NCBI RefSeq assembly: GCF_000003605.2
Contig: NW_003108590.1
Location: 36,609 to 57,650, forward strand
Direction of reading: 5' to 3'
Source of the DNA: Saccoglossus kowalevskii
Lineage: Eukaryota > Hemichordata > Enteropneusta > Harrimaniidae
Length of the DNA stretch: 21,042 nucleotides
Below, piece after piece: positions 1 through 10,900 of the stretch (positions are counted from its first letter, which is position 1; each line of letters begins with the position of its first letter). The translations under genes were made by a program, and so were the position numbers. Under the pieces are notes generated by a model. The model ran no database searches. It saw only the letters and a program-made list of their open reading frames with translations, and had not been told where the DNA came from.

Positions 1-221
1 TCAAAACGTCTAGCTATTTTTAATAGTTATTTAGGACTACGATTACCAAATATTATCTTCTATATATCATATTTATCAGTCCGAGCAGCGTTTATTTATT
101 TATAAACTATTATTACGTATTTGATGATAGTTAGGTTTTTTGAAATAGTTCACCAACCTGATCAATTTTTGATTGCAATCCTTCAACATGGTGCATATCT
201 ACAAGTTTTGGGTAAATCCGT

Positions 222-263
222 AATTATTAATTATTTAATAATTATTATTTAATAATTATTATT
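222..263. repeat. AT-only tandem repeat
   Basis: About 42 bases of A and T made of repeated TTTAATAATTATTA units. Low complexity, no function inferred. Confidence 0.7.
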
Positions 264-1046
264 CCCTAATTTGCATATCTATTAGACAATTCTCAGCTTG
301 CAATATTTATTTAGTTTTCTGTTGTTATTGTCAATTTCAATACAGTGGATCGGAGTGCTCATTTCACATCTCAAAAAACAGAGATAAATCTGCTGACAGG
401 CTTCTTGAAATAACTTCACTCGATGAAGACAAACAAAAAAGTCAAAACAAATTGATGATGGTGAAAAAACGACATATTCTGAAAAATTCAAGTAAAAAAA
501 AAAACTTCCACACCACCAAAATGGTTCATCCCTTGTCAGACAATGTGTAGTAACTAAGACTTGTGTGTTCTCCAATTTCTGGTTACCCTCGATCCCGTAA
601 TCAATTACAGCTAACGGACAGAACATCATTTGTTCTAATAAAATATTAATTAATATGCTGATTTTCCTGAAAACAATTTTGTAAAAATTAATTATGTATT
701 AATAATGTATACATCCCTGTAACAGATTTGGGGCAAATTGGTTATTTTATGAGACGGCACTTAATTAACAAATTTAGACGTAGTCTAATATGAGATACCT
801 TTAATTTGTCTGCTTCCAAGTGTGTATTATATGGAGTCGTCTTATTCTCAATTAAGTTGTAAAACGTGAAATTCGAATGCCGCCATGGACCATTTCACAT
901 CGACTAATCAGATTTATACACGGACGTTAATGGATTTAATAAAACGCCGACTTTTATTATGTGTGCTCTAGTCGTTTTTTTTTCGACGTCTGTGTTTCGG
1001 TAAGTTACATTTGCCTACGCTTATTACCCTTAAAATCGTTCCATGT
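264..1046. other. Gene-poor AT-rich sequence
   Basis: The longest open frame (282-629, minus) is 115 codons with homopolymer-driven Phe runs and no recognisable domain. I see no splice-supported exons or structured repeats here. Confidence 0.6.
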
Positions 1047-1060
1047 GACACATACACACA

Positions 1061-1093
<33 letters not shown>

Positions 1094-1134
1094 GCACTCA
1101 CACGCACGCACACACATATATATATATATATACA
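1047..1134. repeat. CA/TA dinucleotide microsatellite
   Basis: A CA-rich run interrupted by CG and CT units passes into a TA run at about 1117-1132. Three overlapping open frames here, rich in His-Thr or Cys-Val, come only from the repeat. Confidence 0.97.
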
Positions 1135-2224
1135 CTGTTTACGCGAAATTCGAACACCCTGCGCGACGGCTGTGTCGTTTACAATTTGTGACATGACGGT
1201 ATACATGTCTCGTTTCAATAATTATGACACCCGCACGGAAAATTGATTATACTTCCCGTACTTTATTCCGAAAATTATGTGAATTACATTGTATCCCAGG
1301 TATTGCATAATATACATTTACAAGGAATAAACGTAAACACGAATCAATTTTCTGGAATTTCAACATTTATGGAGATTGTAGACATCATTTATAGCAAAAC
1401 AGACACGTGATAGTAACACTTCAAAGCACTCACTTATGAATTGATTACATTTGATTAATTTGCACGTGACGAAAAATTCGTGCCCATGGGAACAAGAGAA
1501 AATTGGTTGTGTTCCGAGGTGATTGAGCTTCCTTTTTATACAATCCCACCGACGGATGTAATCAATGACAGGAATGTTAAGTTGTTTATCTTGTTTTTCT
1601 TTTTTTATTAAATATCCTAGCTGAGCCGTAATTTAATTTACTTTTTGATTGATGACGTCATCACGTATTAAGCACCCCAAGGAAATTCCAATTTGCATTC
1701 AGGTAGCGTGATTCATTTCAAAGGACGTTGTCCTATAAACTTAATTTCTAGCCAAACTTGACCTTATGACGCAAATGGCCGTCGAGATCTCATTGATAGG
1801 GTCACGTGACTTGTTTTGCCCCTCAAATAATGAGCCGTTCTCTCCCGTCATCGCATCGACTATTCCAAATACCTTAGTTTGCTTGACAGAGCTAAAAGCC
1901 ATAAACGCCAACAGTCATCCATTACCACAATCCTAACACAGGACTTCACATCACGACCTTATCACGCCCCTGAATTTAGTTGTAGTGGGAGACCCAAACC
2001 CCGGATGAAAAACAAACGTACTGGCTCTGTCTCTACGTCATATGGGCTGTCAACGTGCTCTGGAAAGTCCAACAATATGAGCATACAATTAAAAAAAATA
2101 ACGTTTTACTTGAAAACAGGAGAGGTTTACAGTTGATGTACAGTTAACACGTCTGTATGGAAAAGATACGACCCCCCAACGCCCTCTATAGTTCATTTTT
2201 GCTATCCCAAAATCCAATATGGAG
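1135..2224. other. No supported gene
   Basis: Apart from the CRE-like and E-box palindromes, this stretch shows only short chance open frames. One plus-strand frame of 85 codons (1879-2136) has basic, Ser/Thr-rich content and no known motif. Confidence 0.55.
1651..1662. promoter_or_regulatory. CRE-like palindrome GATGACGTCATC
   Basis: A perfect 12-bp palindrome centred on TGACGTCA, the CREB/ATF consensus. A second TGACGTCA is at 4631-4638, and a GTCACGTGAC E-box palindrome at 1801-1810. No gene start is visible near them, so regulatory use is only a possibility. Confidence 0.3.
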
Positions 2225-2527
2225 TTAAAGGGCGGTGGTCGTCGCGCTGCGCATGTGCGACACTTGTGTTGATAAACATTGATTTTCCCTTAATCCAATG
2301 CGCTCTTCTAATGGAAATCACAAGTATAAGGTTTGACCTGGGCGCGACTTGTCATCATTACCGCCGGTGACTACTTCGATACCTTTCAATCACCTAAAAA
2401 AACTAGTTAAATCTTGGTAACTTCTCAGTTTGTTCTCGTTGATGTGCGTAACAGTCAAAGTCGCCATCTTTTTTATATGAGACCAATATTCTTGCGCATG
2501 CGTGGCGCGACGAATACCGTCCTTTAA
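2225..2527. mobile_element. TTAA-bounded inverted-repeat element with NRF-1-like ends
   Basis: The left end is TTAAAGGGCGGTGGTCGTCG then CGCTGCGCATG. The right end, reverse-complemented, is TTAAAGGACGGTATTCGTCG then CGCCACGCATG. The terminal repeats of about 33-38 bases carry TGCGCATGTGCG at 2248-2259 and TGCGCATGCGTG at 2493-2504. Length is 303 bp, GC-richer than its surroundings. No ORF of note. The superfamily is uncertain; TTAA suggests piggyBac-like or Kolobok-like. Confidence 0.75.
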
Positions 2528-4032
2528 CACATTTCTTCCCTATACCAGATTCGACCTAAAGAAATACACATTAGTTCATTACAGATAGTCCCGCTTTATT
2601 CATCCAAACCATCAGCTGAGGTCTGATGCGATTCTATAAAGCCAGAAACTTCGTGAGGAGGAGACGTCATCGCAATAATGGAACACCAAATCAGCAATAT
2701 TGGAACACGTAATTTGATTTTGGGTCAAAACATTATCAAGGGGGGTGCATTTATATTTACTGCGATGGAACCACTCATAATTCTTGAATGTAATACCTAG
2801 GATTTTATTATATTTTTTTTTTCTATTTTGTTTTACAAAGAATTTAGTGTAACAGACCACTTGATTTAAAAGTAATAGGTAAAAACAATAGGATAGTTCA
2901 TATTCACAATGAATGGATATCTCAAGTGGCCCTTGATTACACGTGCACGTATTAGGCGTTTCAATATTTTGTATATAGATTAAATTTCTTTCTTTCCAGT
3001 GCATGTAAAAGTAACTGCAACCGAAATAATGTACATATTTTGGATTAAATATGACTTGTTTTTAGGCCTCATGTATATTTGCTCCAGAGTTGTGGTTTTC
3101 AGATCTTTCCGTGACAAAAGAGAGACGACAGAGATGACTCAATTACGTTGTCAAACTCTTCTTCGACATGTATCGGTAGTCACACGCATTCAGAAAATCG
3201 AGCTGTGATAACTCAAGTTATGCGGTCAAGGCTTCTCTCTGCTAATTGCTTTTTGGTAACGCTAGTAATTCTCTTGTAAGATTAATTCGAATCTCGTTTG
3301 AACACCTGATATCGCTTTTGTTCAGGGCAAACAATTGACCGTAACGAGAAAGTTTTTTTTTTTAACTACGATTCATGTCGTCGTTGGCTTGCATATTTTC
3401 AGCAACTCCTTATTATGTCCAATAATATATCGGAAGTTGCTAGCGAACAGTGGTTTTCAAGTGCACTTAACTATTGGTAAAATGATAACTCATCTATTAA
3501 CTTTGAAATCTTTTTAGTTTAGTTTAATTTCAAACGTCACGGTATTTCAAGCTCATCAACATCATTTTTTTTTTCAATTTTAGCATTTCATTTTGTTACT
3601 TCCTCAGTTTTTCTTTATTGCTTGTATTTTGGGTCAATATCCAAATAAGGATACGATTATGCAAATAAAGATTATTATTATTATTTCTACAAAATCTACC
3701 TCGTCTTCTTTTATGAATGGTATGACCCCGAATCGAATAGTGCATTCCAATGCTCGGCGGACTGGTTAGGCAATTATTGTAAGTTGCTGATTTGCTTCAT
3801 CCATTATTGCGATGACAGTAAACCACAATATTACTTTATCTATTCTCAGTGTTTACGGAACATTTGAGACATTTCCAGCTGCACATAATAATAAATTGTA
3901 AATTTATTCAACTCTTATATTTGTGTTTATTTCTAAAAGCGCGGTCTTTTTAAAGAAATGGGCGGCGCCATGAACAATAGGACAGGGAGTTATATACTAG
4001 TAAATCTTAAACCATTTCAGTACCGAGTATTG
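2528..4032. other. No supported gene; LINE-like tail near 3655
   Basis: The open frame at 2612-3004 (minus, 130 codons) has Lys/Tyr/Asn content typical of AT-rich DNA and no domain. Homopolymer T runs occur near 2810, 3350 and 3565. Confidence 0.55.
3655..3690 (+). repeat. Possible 3' tail of a non-LTR retroelement
   Basis: AATAAAG at 3664-3670 is followed directly by about five ATT units. An AATAAAG plus ATT-repeat ending is common at the 3' ends of invertebrate LINEs and related SINEs. No reverse transcriptase coding sequence is visible upstream, so at most this is a 5'-truncated copy. Confidence 0.4.
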
Positions 4033-4198
4033 TTAAAGCGGGAGGGGTCGTCATCTGCGCACGCGCGGGAATTGAGTCCCAGGCGACGATAACAACACAC
4101 GTTCAAAACGCAAAGGCTCATGGGTAGACGCTTGTTTGTAAACAATGACACACTATGGCGACCTGACGCATGCGCAGGTGACGACTCCACCACTTTAA
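4033..4198. mobile_element. Second TTAA-bounded inverted-repeat element with NRF-1-like ends
   Basis: The left end is TTAAAGCGGGAGGGGTCGTC then ATCTGCGCACGCGC. The right end, reverse-complemented, is TTAAAGTGGTGGAGTCGTC then ACCTGCGCATGCG. The terminal repeats are about 34 bases with one indel. NRF-1-like cores are at 4056-4067 and 4165-4176. Length is 166 bp. The ends match the 2225-2527 element's plan (TTAAAG, G-rich, GTCGTC, CTGCGCAYG), so the two belong to one family. Confidence 0.78.
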
Positions 4199-4358
4199 AT
4201 GTACATCTGTCTGGTGAGAGCATCATGCACAAGTGTGTTATGTAACTTTTTCTTAGAGATGAATAATGGAGTGATGAGCAAAAACATAAACCTGATACGT
4301 ACATTTACATGTGTAATTACGGACCATTTTCTTCCTTCCTCCAGGTTCACCACTCACC

Positions 4359-4435
4359 TGTTTAGCTCAGTTGGCAGGATGACAGCTCACGACTGAGATG
4401 ATCTGATGAAATCGCGGTTCTAGTATCGGGACTTG
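4359..4435 (+). repeat. tRNA-derived SINE head (A and B box)
   Basis: TTTAGCTCAGTTGGCAGG at 4361-4378 is a good Pol III A box, and GGTTCTAGTATC at 4417-4428 is a degenerate B box about 43 bases on. The D-stem GCTC has no matching GAGC and no acceptor stem can be drawn, so it is a SINE relic and not a working tRNA gene. Confidence 0.6.
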
Positions 4436-4704
4436 CCACTGGAAAAACAATCTCTTTTCGAAATAAGAAGAAAGTTTCATGGTTTTTCGTCATCATGGGA
4501 TAACAACATGGCTCTGAAACTCCAAGAGGGAATTCTAAACTCTTGGAATTATAGTAGAATTGCCCCCGCGTGTTCTTGCCTCATTTGGTGTTTATTCCCC
4601 ATACAATTAAAATTACCGCGTAATACAGTATGACGTCATGATCGCGGTTTAATCGCATAGAATGCAATCAGGAACAGATGCTGTTCTTTTATTGAAATTA
4701 CCTC

Positions 4705-4796
4705 TTATAACCATACTGCGCACGCGCTGACGTAACACACCGACTAAATAATTCCCGAGGGTTAATTTGCTATCTGATCCGTCACTATGGTTATAA
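4705..4796. repeat. Short inverted-repeat element with a GCGCACGCGC core
   Basis: TTATAACCATA at 4705-4715 is repeated in inverse at 4786-4796 (TATGGTTATAA). A TGCGCACGCGCT core follows the left arm at 4717-4728. It could be a minimal MITE, or chance. It is not clearly related to the two TTAA elements beyond the core motif. Confidence 0.45.
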
Positions 4797-6344
4797 CACC
4801 ACGCGCTCTCTGGCGGAATGCAATCTCCCAGAAAACCAAAGAATTTCCTTACGCAATAGTAAACATGTCATTACCCTTAATTGGATCCGATGGCATTGTC
4901 ACACCTCTTGGCATTTCTGTCATGTACTAACTGTAACTCCCCCGCTAAAATGTTACCGGATTTCCGAGTTATGACTGCGGGACAATCAGGCATGCCATAA
5001 GTCGGCGATGGAACACACCCACGAAATGACACGATTGATTTTAAGACTAAATCTGATTGAAAAAAAGTGTTCACAGAATGAAAAACAGGAAATGTAGAAA
5101 TGATTGTTTCCTGTGAAATCGAAATATGCCTGTATAACCACAGTCCCTCCACACTGTTGTAACATACGCCGTGACTGACCATTCATCAAGTTATATTTTG
5201 ATGGGGATTTTACTTTTAATCATGAATTGAATAAGCACATGAATCAATCGATATCTAAGTATATTTAAAGTAATGTGTCAATAATCAGCGCAGTTTAAGT
5301 TAATTCAGAAATAAGTAGGACACATATAATGTTATAATTATGTCATCCCAGCCGACAAAATAAATACCGCACGTTTGCTTTTTACGTACACTGCTAATGC
5401 GAAGTGATATAATGCGTCAGAAATGTCACATCAATAACATCACGCAAATATTGAAATAACACATGAACTATCAGTCACACACTTACAAACTTCGTCCTAC
5501 GTCATTACCATTACAACGCTCGTGTTCTCGTTGCATTTGCAGCAGAGAACAAAAAAGTAGTGCGAGAATGTCACTTAAAACGAAGATCGAAAAACACGAG
5601 TCGTTGCTGAATGAATGTAGTGTTTGGAGAATACATAGTTAAGCACTTGTCACTATATAGTAGCATTTCAAGTAGCGCTCGGTATAACTCACTGACACGC
5701 CTTGATAAGTAGAGTTCAAACTATGCATGATAGTCACGGGGTGTCAATAACGCTACTATACTGCAACACATAGACGATGAACTGACATTCATTACACCAC
5801 GTTTACTAGAAGTAGTAACCGTGATTACACTGTTCATGCTAGTTTTCTCCATCATTATCACGTCATTACGGCCTAGTTGCCATTGGCACGTCCCCGTGGC
5901 CACCTTTGTGATGAATGTAGTGTTGACGTGATGTAGAGAAAAAAAGTATTGTTAACGCACAAGGTCTCAATGTGTTTACAAGATGTTGACCACAACTGCG
6001 GCGTGTACTTACATCCGATAACGAGTTGTGATTTATATCACGACGAAATTTGATTGAAAGATTTAGCAAGCAAATAATTACCTTGCGCACTCTACAGCAA
6101 CTTAAGGTAGCAAGAGGAGAAACACAGGTACCGGTAATACACAATATAATGTTCCATAATCCAAATTTATTTGAAAAATGTTTTGGTTTTTTTCTAGTTT
6201 TTCCCCTCTTGCTTACTTTATTTTATCTACATAAATACAAAATGTCGAGTGTACGCTGTCATTTGCACATTACAAATGCATTACATGCAACATGACATTG
6301 AAATGACCGTTCTAATACATATATTTGCACGCGAGATCCTTTAT
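4797..6344. other. No supported gene
   Basis: Several overlapping minus-strand frames of 60-101 codons occur at 4877-5189 and 5721-6144. None shows a domain, conserved motif or splice-compatible extension that I can recognise. Confidence 0.5.
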
Positions 6345-6417
6345 TGAAACAGGTCAGTCGTTAGAGGGTCTACCTGCTATGATTGATGTCGTGAATTCGA
6401 ACCCCAACATAGGCCCA
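6345..6417 (+). repeat. tRNA-derived SINE head (second)
   Basis: An A-box-like GGTCAGTCGTTAGAG at 6352-6366 is followed by a good B box, TGAATTCGAACCCC, at 6392-6405. This is the usual layout of an invertebrate tRNA-derived SINE. No cloverleaf closes, and the 3' part cannot be bounded. Confidence 0.6.
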
Positions 6418-7203
6418 CTTTTTCAATAGTTGAGGAAGAACTCTATCTTTTTGTCAACTTGAGACATTCCTGTACTATAAACCTGTACAATCCTAGACAA
6501 GGTGCAAGGTCTGATTCACAAAAGCAGTTTACAAGTTATGTTCAGTAAAGTATAACACTGCATGTGACGATAACAGTAACGTAAGACATATGGAAATTTA
6601 CAGGAATAAACATAGTGTCAGAAAGGGTCACATGACCAAATGCAGTATAAAAATGAATATATTTTAAAAATTAGCATACACATTTCTTCTAAGTCATTGT
6701 GGAATACAACATTTCGCATATTCGTTATTTTTATTGAAATTTCATTGATTTATATGTATTTGCATGGTAAACTAACAGTGTTGGTATTTTCAGCCATTAG
6801 AGTTAACATTTATTAACACAGGGAGAGAACACATCTCACTATAACATAGTTACAATTTTTGAACCAATGAGCATTGAGTGGGGGCATTTCGAGTACCCTT
6901 TCCTGAATAACAGCGAGGTAATGATGTATATAAGCCCATCTGAAATGTACTTTCTTGCTGTTCCTGTCTTCATAACGAAGGTGTTCAAAGTTGGAATACA
7001 AAACTCCATCAAATGTACGCTGATTGTCAACATTTATTCTCAATCACTGAATCCTATACAAACTAATCATTTTCTTTCCACAAAAGAATAGTTCAGTTCC
7101 GTCTGATTACACAGACAGTCTGTGTTATCAGCATGGAAAACATCACAAGATTGACAAAAGGTTTATGGGCAATAGTTGCCTGCATCCATCCATTCTTTAT
7201 CAG
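6418..7203. other. No supported gene; overlapping open frames near 6813-7091
   Basis: Three frames, two minus and one plus, stay open over about 200 bases around 6840-7040. None gives a recognisable protein. This is the least AT-skewed part of the left half and could be an exon of an unknown gene, but I cannot support one. Confidence 0.4.
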
Positions 7204-7243
7204 ATCTCAGACAACCAATAATTAATTATTAGTCGTCTGAGAT
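7204..7243. repeat. 40-bp near-perfect palindrome
   Basis: Two 20-base arms meet with no spacer: ATCTCAGACAACCAATAATT against the reverse complement ATCTCAGACGACTAATAATT, two mismatches. It may be the remnant of a foldback element or a cruciform-prone site. Confidence 0.75.
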
Positions 7244-7716
7244 AAGATCCAGACCTCACTCTTTACACGACTCACATTCGTTCCAGGCAGTAATTACTTA
7301 TTATGAATGCACCACACTTGTATTGTACAACTAGCTTTTTTATTCATTTCATTAGCGAAATAAATTTTAAGTGATAAAATGTATATTTATTATTACCAGT
7401 AATTATATATTAGTTTACATGTGTAATCCTTACTCTGATTTGAAGCTATGACAATCTGTACAAGCGCTTATAATTGAAAAAAAGCCTATATTGGTCTGGC
7501 AAAATTGTTAAGCAAATTTAAATGTTTTTAACTATATTATTTATAAAATGTACAAAATGACAATATATTATTGTAAATGAGCATTCATACCAAGTCCAGT
7601 ATAATTACAATTAATGAAAAAAAAATTAAAAAAATCTGGTGGGAAAGAATTGTGGACGAATTAATTGCAAATATTGTACATGTGGTGATATTAAAATAAA
7701 CATTGTTTATTGTGAA

Positions 7717-7895
7717 TGCATTAATTATTCACTTGATTTTAATTTAGCAATTTTTGCTGATAAGTGAAGTCCGCTGAATTAAATCTGCATGAACAAGTAA
7801 AATTACAATAGAACTCATTTGTTTCCTTTACGAACATTTGAATTAGAAACCCTGTGAGTAAACAGTGAAATTAAATACATGTGAACATTAATGCT
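7717..7895. mobile_element. Probable degraded MITE related to the 19052-19236 subfamily
   Basis: The stretch TTAATTATTCACTTGATT followed by TTAATTTAGC closely matches the left interior of the 19052-19236 element. Later GTGAAATTAAATACATG resembles its right half. The terminal TACTGT/ACAGTA motifs are not found, so the boundaries are approximate. Confidence 0.45.
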
Positions 7896-7899
7896 TTTA

Positions 7900-7919
7900 C
7901 AATTCAATTCAATTCAATT
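7900..7919. repeat. CAATT pentanucleotide repeat
   Basis: Four tandem CAATT units, just left of the 7969-8176 MITE. Confidence 0.85.
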
Positions 7920-7968
7920 ATGTCATTTTTACCAAAATAAATTGTTCAAACAATTTGGTCCCAAAATG

Positions 7969-8176
7969 TACTGTAAAACACATAAATAGCTACATGCCAT
8001 TTTGCGAATTTGACTCAATGCATGAATTAACAAAATCTTAATTTAGCTAAAATGCCGACAATCTCATTGTGAGAATACACTATATTCTAAATTAGCAACA
8101 TCTTGAATTAGCGAAATTACAGGTTAACTAAATTAGCTAAAATGTAATGCTAACTAAAAAGATGTGTTTTACAGTA
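7969..8176. mobile_element. TA-flanked MITE, third subfamily (TACTGTAAAACACA ends)
   Basis: The ends are perfect 15-bp inverted repeats, TACTGTAAAACACAT and ATGTGTTTTACAGTA. The interior repeats the AATTAGC(T/A/G) motif several times (near 8041, 8090, 8105 and 8130). Length is 208 bp with TA at both ends. It has no coding capacity. Confidence 0.8.
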
Positions 8177-9573
8177 TGGCCTGGAAAAAGTATTACACCA
8201 AATAGCACAACTAGTACTATGTTTGCACTTATATAGAAGTTTGAAAACAATCTATTATAACTAAATTATGAACCAAAACCAGACATATGGACATTGGTTA
8301 AATTAAAATAACTGTGAACATTTAGTACATTACTATCAAAATCCAGAAGGAAATGAAAAGAAATTGGTTAATCCCATGAAATAAATAACATATATTGCAA
8401 CTGGCTGATATTACCCTTCTACCACCCTGTATCTTATGTCTATAAGCAAATAGATAATCTTTATTACAATAGCAATCACTCTTAATACAAAAAAATACCT
8501 TGTTATATAAAGAGTTTCCTGTTCATAAGTAAGTTAAACTGAAGCACTGCTAGCATTTACATATTGCACTGAAGCTAAAATAAAAATCCAATAAATGGAC
8601 TACGCCCTCTATAGTCCTATTAGGTGATTTCAATGAATTGTGAAGAAAAAAAAAGAAACTTCTTTTTTATTACATCTTATTTTTCTAAAATTATTTGACA
8701 ATCATAGCTCTGTTATTTATCGGAGTAACAAACACACAGCAAGTTTAACATGTTATATACTGGACTTGAGTAATTTGATTGGGTTACAAGACACAATTCA
8801 AATTGGTATCAAGGCCCGAGGTCACATTCGCACCACTGATGTAATCCACTTTATTTTGAAAACAACTTTTTGCAAGGGTTGACATTGTTGTTTTTCAAAC
8901 TGTTTTATTTACCAATTGCTGAAAGCTTCCATAGATAGTCAAAAGTTACCGATATCTATTGTATAAATAAAGCTCCAGCAGATAATGACATAAGAATATG
9001 CAGAATAGGGCAAGTCGTATTGCCAATTCAACATAATGCACTACTTGATTTAAACATAGTTGAACTCTGGTGACCTTGCCCTTTGTTATATAATATAATT
9101 CCCTTTATCATAGTTTGTTTCAATATAAATATGCATTGTCATAATTAATTTTGAATACAAACAAGTTTTGGGGTTGAACCAACAGTGGGGAATCAGTCTA
9201 CCGAATATCCTTAAAAGATGTAAATATCTTACAAAAACATTGGTGCCTTATTTGTTTAATTATTTTAAGGGACATAATTTCCAGCTTTCTTCAAAGTAAT
9301 TCAGATATTTTAGTATAAAAACAAATGTCTCATTGAAAAAAAAAAAGTGCTGCATTTAGATGTGAATAGATTCATAAAACATGCAAGATAACAGAAAATT
9401 TTAGCTGGCTTTAGTCCAAGTATTTTGTACAGGTGTCTGTCAAAAATTAATGATTCACCGAGACAAATATGAACTGCCTCATTGTGTGACTACTGTATTA
9501 TATGAAAAGTAAAAAAAACACCCTTTATGAATAGCTATCATGTTGCAAGCTCTGCTTTGTATGCAAATCAACT
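8177..9573. other. No supported gene
   Basis: AT-rich sequence with short chance frames, including an 80-codon one at 8640-8882 that starts with a poly-Lys run from poly-A. No structured repeat was found except a 14-base word shared with position 2179. Confidence 0.55.
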
Positions 9574-9785
9574 TACTGTGGAATACTTTATTTTCACTGG
9601 AATTAATTTTCGCTGAAAAGGCTTTTTAGGCATTCTTTATGCAATTTATTTTCACTGATTTTTGATGAGTTGAATGTGAAATATAGGAAAAAAAGTATAT
9701 TCGCTGGATTTTATTTTCACGGAATCATCCCTTCAGTGAAAATAGCGAAAATAAATTCCAAGCGAAAATAAAGTATTCTACAGTA
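9574..9785. mobile_element. TA-flanked MITE, TACTGT...ACAGTA family, longest copy
   Basis: This 212-bp copy has about 42-bp terminal inverted repeats: left TACTGTGGAATACTTTAT, right (reverse complement) TACTGTAGAATACTTTAT, each followed by TTTTC(A/G)CT and GGAATTWATTTTCGC. It is in the opposite orientation to the three related intronic copies. It lies outside the recognised gene. Confidence 0.88.
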
Positions 9786-10173
9786 AATAGTTAGTTGGTG
9801 TCCAGTGGAAGGAGAAGTCAACAGTACTGGTGCCTCCTGAGAATCTACATCTTCAAACACTGCAATCTTTGAAGTGCGTTTTTAAACTAGTATTATAAAA
9901 ACTCTATCATTCTGTTCTAATAGCTGAAACATATTCCTGTGAGTTTTCATTTGTCGAATGAACTGTTTGTCAAATACAGAATACATATATTTTAGAATAA
10001 TTTTCTTTTTAAAATGTGGATGAAATGTTTTGCTTTTAATGTATTTTTATGTATTGTTTTTGATTTGATAACTTTGAACTAAACAGATTTTCTATTAGCT
10101 TTAGATCTTGATCAAAGTTAGGCACCCAGTTCATAGGAGTGCTTATATTGATTTTCTGACATCTTGTTTTCTG

Positions 10174-10240
10174 TAAAGATTTTATGGTAGGTTTGCAAAT
10201 GTGTATCAGACTGTGCAATCTCTCCATGAGTTGGTTTTGA
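10174..10240. repeat. Left copy of a duplicated block next to the gap
   Basis: This 67-base block is repeated at 10291-10358 with a single inserted T. The two copies flank the run of N directly, which suggests either an unresolved tandem array or a false assembly duplication. Confidence 0.95.
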
Positions 10241-10290
10241 NNNNNNNNNNNNNNNNNNNNNNNNNNNNNNNNNNNNNNNNNNNNNNNNNN
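10241..10290. other. Assembly gap of 50 N
   Basis: Fifty N bases in a row, a scaffold gap whose real size is unknown. The sequence on each side is the same block. Confidence 1.
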
Positions 10291-10358
10291 TAAAGATTTT
10301 ATTGGTAGGTTTGCAAATGTGTATCAGACTGTGCAATCTCTCCATGAGTTGGTTTTGA
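10291..10358. repeat. Right copy of the duplicated block next to the gap
   Basis: The block starts TAAAGATTTTATTGGTAG and ends GAGTTGGTTTTGA. It equals the 10174-10240 block except for one extra T. Confidence 0.95.
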
Positions 10359-10669
10359 AACCCAGTATGGGATTCTGAGATACATTACCAAGGATAGTAT
10401 TACAAGATAAATCATTTGCTTCATTGAACACATACAACAATGCATATTTCCACTGAGATCAGTGACCTTTGATGTGTATCACCAGTGATCAGTCAAGTAG
10501 AAACAGTCAAAATATTTTATCAGATTTTCTCAATTTTTGCATGATATTTTCATACAGGACATCTGTTGTTCAAACTCAGGGAAGACTTTATACTGATGAA
10601 TAAGGTGACCAAGTTTGATAAAGTTTGGAATAGAATTAGTAAAGTTATTATGCACACAATAACAATTAT

Positions 10670-10712
10670 TAACGACGACGACGACAACAACAACAACGAC
10701 GACGACAACGCC
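10670..10712. repeat. GAC/AAC trinucleotide microsatellite
   Basis: Alternating runs of (GAC) and (AAC) triplets. The open frames across it read as poly-Asp/Asn on one strand and poly-Val or Ser-Leu on the other, and are repeat artefacts. Confidence 0.95.
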
Positions 10713-10873
10713 ATACAAAATTTTTCCCTTAATATACCTTTCCCTTCCATCTTTGATGGTACAGGTAAAAACTAGACAAATCATTTGTTTCAAATATTGG
10801 GTACTTCATATATATATAAATATCTCTGTTTTACATGGGGTGTTAATCAGCATTCTGTAATGTGTTTGATGAC

Positions 10874-10900
10874 CAATATCTTCAACATCAGAAGATATTG
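10874..10900. repeat. Short perfect hairpin
   Basis: CAATATCTTC and GAAGATATTG form a 10-bp stem around a 7-base loop (AACATCA). It lies in the 3' flank of the F-box gene; no function can be assigned. Confidence 0.5.

Noticed and set aside
282-629. 115-codon minus-strand open frame
   Set aside because: Its composition follows poly-A/T runs, and there is no domain, no relatives I recognise and no splice context.
961-1218. Three overlapping open frames of 61-76 codons rich in His-Thr or Cys-Val
   Set aside because: They translate the CA/TA microsatellite and have no support outside it.
2612-3004. 130-codon minus-strand open frame, the longest in the left half
   Set aside because: Low-complexity Lys/Tyr/Asn content with no motif; a frame of this length can arise by chance in a window this size.
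4017-4304. 95-codon minus-strand open frame
   Set aside because: It lies across the TTAA-bounded inverted-repeat element, and its length is explained by the GC-richer element.
4359-6417. Functional tRNA genes
   Set aside because: Pol III boxes are present, but no acceptor or D stem closes, so these are SINE relics.
6813-7091. Overlapping open frames on both strands
   Set aside because: No recognisable protein on either strand; kept only as a note for that region.
10530-10793. Open frames with poly-Val, poly-Ser/Leu and poly-Asp/Asn
   Set aside because: They translate the GAC/AAC triplet repeat.
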